DNA of 64,000 nucleotides, from positions 992,001 through 1,056,000 of the forward strand of contig NZ_VDQT01000001.1 in NCBI RefSeq assembly GCF_007667275.1, read 5' to 3'. Positions 62,061-64,000 of the stretch are shown here, piece by piece. Positions within the stretch are counted from its first letter, which is position 1. Each line of letters opens with the position of its first letter. The notes under the pieces were generated by a model. The model was not told the origin of the DNA and searched no databases. It was given only the letters and a program-made list of their open reading frames with translations. This DNA comes from Stenotrophomonas rhizophila (GTDB lineage Bacteria; Pseudomonadota; Gammaproteobacteria; Xanthomonadales; Xanthomonadaceae). The translations under genes and the position numbers were made by a program.

Positions 62061-63029
62061 TCAGGGATGCGGATGACCGTGGTGGCCCTGCGCATCATGG
62101 CCGTGCTCATGATGGGCGTGGCCCTGCGCAGCGGGCGTGCCGTCCCCGCAGTCATCGCCGCAGTGATCTGCCTCGATCTGCAGGGTCACATGGTCGATGC
62201 CGAATTCCTCGTGCAGCGCAGAACCCAGCCGGCGCCGCAGGGCATCCGCATCCACGCCCTCGTCGACCACCACGTGCGCGGTCAATGCCGGCGTGCTGGA
62301 GGCCAGCGCCCACACGTGCAGGTCGTGCACGTCCCGCACGCCCTCGTGCGCACACAGCCGCGCGCGCACCGCATCCACCTGGATGCCCTTGGGCACGCCT
62401 TCCAGCAGCACGTTGATCGCCTCGCGCATCAGCACCCAGGTGCGCGGCAGCACCCACAGCCCGATCAAGACCGCCAGGATCGGATCGATCAGTTTCCAGC
62501 CGGTCCAGCGGATCAGCAGCGCGCCGACGATCACCGCCACCGAACCCAGCATGTCCGCCCACACTTCCAGGTAGGCGCCTTTGACATTCAGGCTTTCACC
62601 GCTGCCGGCACGCAGCAGGCGCATCGAGACCAGGTTGATCAGCAGGCCGAAGGCCGCGATGACCAGCATGCCGGTGGACGCGATCTCCTGCGGCTGGCGG
62701 AACCGTGCCACCGCTTCCCACAGGATGTAGCCGGCCACCACGAACAGCAGGCCGCCGTTGACCATCGCGCCGAGCGCTTCCAGCCGCGCATAGCCGTACG
62801 TGCGGTGCGCATCGGGCGGGCGCCGGCTCAGGCGCACCGCCACCAGCGCGATCATCAGCGCCAGTGTGTCGGTGGCCATGTGCGCCGCGTCGGACAACAG
62901 CGCCAGGCTGTTGGTCCAGAACGCGCCCACCACCTCCACGAGGAGGAAGGTCGTGGTCAGGCCCAGCGCCCACCACAACGGTTTCTCGTGGCGGATCTCG
63001 CTGGGCAGGTGATCGTGGTCGTGGCCCAT
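62061..63029 (-). CDS. Cation diffusion facilitator (zinc exporter, CzcD/ZitB-like)
   Basis: This 322-residue inner-membrane exporter has six helices. The metal site in helix 2 is LLSDAAHMATDT and the helix 5 part is AYLEVWADMLGS. The cytoplasmic C-terminal domain holds LHVWALASSTPALTAHVVVD. Both ends are histidine-rich (MGHDHDHL and GHAHHEHGHDAQGHHGHPHP), as expected for a zinc or cobalt efflux protein. The ribosome-binding site AGGAG precedes the ATG. The divergent upstream gap contains a CGTT/AACG dyad near 63090, but no convincing metal-regulator box on this side. Confidence 0.92.
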   Translation of the reverse strand: MGHDHDHLPSEIRHEKPLWWALGLTTTFLLVEVVGAFWTNSLALLSDAAHMATDTLALMIALVAVRLSRRPPDAHRTYGYARLEALGAMVNGGLLFVVAGYILWEAVARFRQPQEIASTGMLVIAAFGLLINLVSMRLLRAGSGESLNVKGAYLEVWADMLGSVAVIVGALLIRWTGWKLIDPILAVLIGLWVLPRTWVLMREAINVLLEGVPKGIQVDAVRARLCAHEGVRDVHDLHVWALASSTPALTAHVVVDEGVDADALRRRLGSALHEEFGIDHVTLQIEADHCGDDCGDGTPAAQGHAHHEHGHDAQGHHGHPHP

Positions 63030-63131
63030 TCAACGGCTCCTGTGCAATGCGACACAGCCTACTGCGCGGCGTGCCGGGGAGACTATTACGTTGTTTATAA
63101 CGTTGCACAGCACACGTGCGCCCCACCGCGC

Positions 63132-63149
63132 ATCCCTCTAACGAGGGAT
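63132..63149. repeat. Short perfect palindrome in the divergent promoter region
   Basis: ATCCCTC and GAGGGAT flank a four-base spacer in the 186-base gap between the CDF exporter and DUF3649 genes. It may be an operator or the end of a leader; no factor can be named. Confidence 0.5.
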
Positions 63150-63173
63150 TCGACACGCCGGCCCAGGTCAAAT

Positions 63174-63192
63174 AATATTGATTCTCAATTAC
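63174..63192 (+). promoter_or_regulatory. Candidate Fur box upstream of the DUF3649-PepSY operon
   Basis: AATATTGATTCTCAATTAC has a central ATTGATTCTCAATT dyad and 12 or 13 matches by eye to the 19-base Fur consensus GATAATGATAATCATTATC. It is 24 bases upstream of the DUF3649 start and in a markedly AT-rich patch. Confidence 0.65.
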
Positions 63193-63215
63193 TTCACGCC
63201 CGCGTCGACGTCCCG

Positions 63216-63560
63216 ATGCCCTCTTCGCCACCGCACTCCCCGACCGCGCCCACCGGGCGCCCTGCCCGCCGCGCGGCCCCCCGCGACCGTGGCAACGGCG
63301 TGCTGTGGGCACGCGGCGGACTCGCCCTGCTGGGCGGGTACGCAGTGGCCGCCAGCTGGGCGGCGGCCCTGGCGCGCCTGCTGCCGGGCAGCCTGGCGGA
63401 CGCGGCGCTGGCCGCGACCATGGCGTCGTTCGTGATCTACACCCTGGCCGCGATCTGGTCCTACGCCGCGCGCAGCAGCGCACGCGCCGCCGTCGGCCTG
63501 GCCGTGGCGGCCACTCCGGCCGTGCTGCTGAGCCTGCTGCTGGGCGGGAGCGCGGCATGA
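63216..63560 (+). CDS. DUF3649 membrane protein (iron-locus type)
   Basis: This 114-residue protein has a basic N-terminus and three hydrophobic helices (LALLGGYAVAASWAAALARL, ALAATMASFVIYTLAAIWSY, VGLAVAATPAVLLSLLLGG). Small DUF3649 proteins accompany DUF3325 and PepSY proteins in siderophore-uptake loci. Its role is unknown. A Fur-type box lies 24 bases upstream. Its stop overlaps the ATG of the next gene (ATGA). The assignment to DUF3649 rests on context and layout, so it is moderately sure. Confidence 0.72.
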   Translation: MPSSPPHSPTAPTGRPARRAAPRDRGNGVLWARGGLALLGGYAVAASWAAALARLLPGSLADAALAATMASFVIYTLAAIWSYAARSSARAAVGLAVAATPAVLLSLLLGGSAA

Positions 63561-64000
63561 GCCAGGGCTTCCGGCAGTCGCAGGCGGTACTGCACACCTG
63601 GTCCGGGCTGGTGGTCGGCTGGGTGCTGTACCTGATCTTCATCGCCGGTACCGCCAGCTACTGGCGGGTGGAACTGACCCGCTGGATGCAGCCGGAACTG
63701 GGCCTGCCGGCGAGCGCCGAGGTCGCGCTCGACCAGGCCCAGGCGTTCCTGGCCCGGACCGCGCCGGATGCCAGCCGCTGGTCGATCGAACTGCCCGGCA
63801 GCCGCGGCAACGCCACGTCGGTGCGCTGGCAGCCCAAGGACGCGCCGGAGCCGAAGCGCGGGCAGCCCAATCCATGGCAGGCCACCCTCGACGCCAGCGG
63901 CCAACCGGTGCAGGCGCGCGAAACGCGCGGCGGCGACTTCTTCTACCGCCTGCACTTCGACCTGCACTACGTGCCGGTGATCTGGGCGCGCTGGTTCGTG
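63557..64000 (+). CDS. PepSY-associated transmembrane protein (partial)
   Basis: This frame is open to the right edge, showing the first 148 residues. It begins MSQGFRQSQAVLHTWSGLVV, then GWVLYLIFIAGTASYWRVEL, the first membrane helix of PepSY_TM proteins. A periplasmic PepSY-like segment follows, with conserved LHFDLHYVPV at the end. In this family such proteins act as iron reductases or carriers for siderophore-bound iron in the inner membrane. It is coupled to the DUF3649 gene by a four-base overlap and shares the Fur-box promoter. Confidence 0.85.
   Translation, partial: MSQGFRQSQAVLHTWSGLVVGWVLYLIFIAGTASYWRVELTRWMQPELGLPASAEVALDQAQAFLARTAPDASRWSIELPGSRGNATSVRWQPKDAPEPKRGQPNPWQATLDASGQPVQARETRGGDFFYRLHFDLHYVPVIWARWFV

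Noticed and set aside
63086..63108. The ACGTTG repeat before the CDF gene as a second Zur site
   Set aside because: It is a direct repeat with CGTT/AACG ends and fits the Zur consensus poorly, so I did not annotate it as such.

Overview
The window is a stretch of a high-GC gammaproteobacterial chromosome that looks like Stenotrophomonas (Xanthomonadaceae). The clues are the gene content (dnaE-accA, creB-creC-creD, an Ada/AlkA fusion next to ogt, gltX-zur, a DUF3649-PepSY iron locus) and the many short intergenic palindromes with a GTAG head, which resemble the SMAG/REP family of Stenotrophomonas maltophilia. Assignment to genus is by pattern recognition only. About 53 protein genes are supported. 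I saw no rRNA, tRNA, CRISPR array, insertion sequence or prophage.

Layout. 1-4.2 kb: the end of dnaE, accA with a terminator, hemJ, a methyltransferase and an intracellular PHB depolymerase. 4.2-9.1 kb: a PadR/membrane-partner pair, a secreted cyclophilin, a divergent EamA exporter/LysR pair and a small acidic protein. 9.2-17.5 kb: a DUF4349 lipoprotein with a GFA protein, a DUF885 lipoprotein peptidase, an unusual nested inverted-repeat block, an ABC exporter, a class-C-type serine hydrolase and a VOC/DUF72 pair. 17.6-26 kb: a second EamA exporter, an AAA ATPase, rluF and three cyclic-di-GMP enzymes. 26-32 kb: the DEAD-box helicase deaD with a possible leader attenuator, an S4 protein, a UbiH-family hydroxylase, MAPEG and DUF4019 proteins, and a ClpP-fold lipoprotein. 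32-36 kb: alkylation repair (Ada-AlkA fusion and ogt), a nucleotide pyrophosphatase/phosphodiesterase and ribosomal protein THX. 36-44 kb: a divergent MerC-like/ZnuD-like pair with a good Zur box, a TetR-MFS-HlyD efflux operon, then zur and gltX. 44.4-49.9 kb: one 1,856-residue protein. 50-54 kb: creD with an upstream cre tag, then creC and creB. 54-64 kb: rlmJ, a GNAT, mfd, an M13 lipoprotein peptidase, gpmA, a zinc CDF exporter and the start of a Fur-box-preceded DUF3649-PepSY iron operon.

Two themes connect genes. Zinc and iron handling is spread over the window: zur, a Zur box between the MerC-like gene and the histidine-rich receptor, a histidine-rich CDF exporter and a Fur-type box. Envelope stress and signalling is represented by creBCD, PadR/HAAS and the diguanylate cyclases.

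The strongest candidate for something undescribed is the 1,856-residue protein between gltX and creD. It looks like a large dermonecrotic-toxin/Mcf-type effector whose C-terminus carries the Cys, His and Asp-Pro-Asn motifs of a YopT/AvrPphB-type (C58) cysteine protease. The secretion route and any immunity partner are not visible here.
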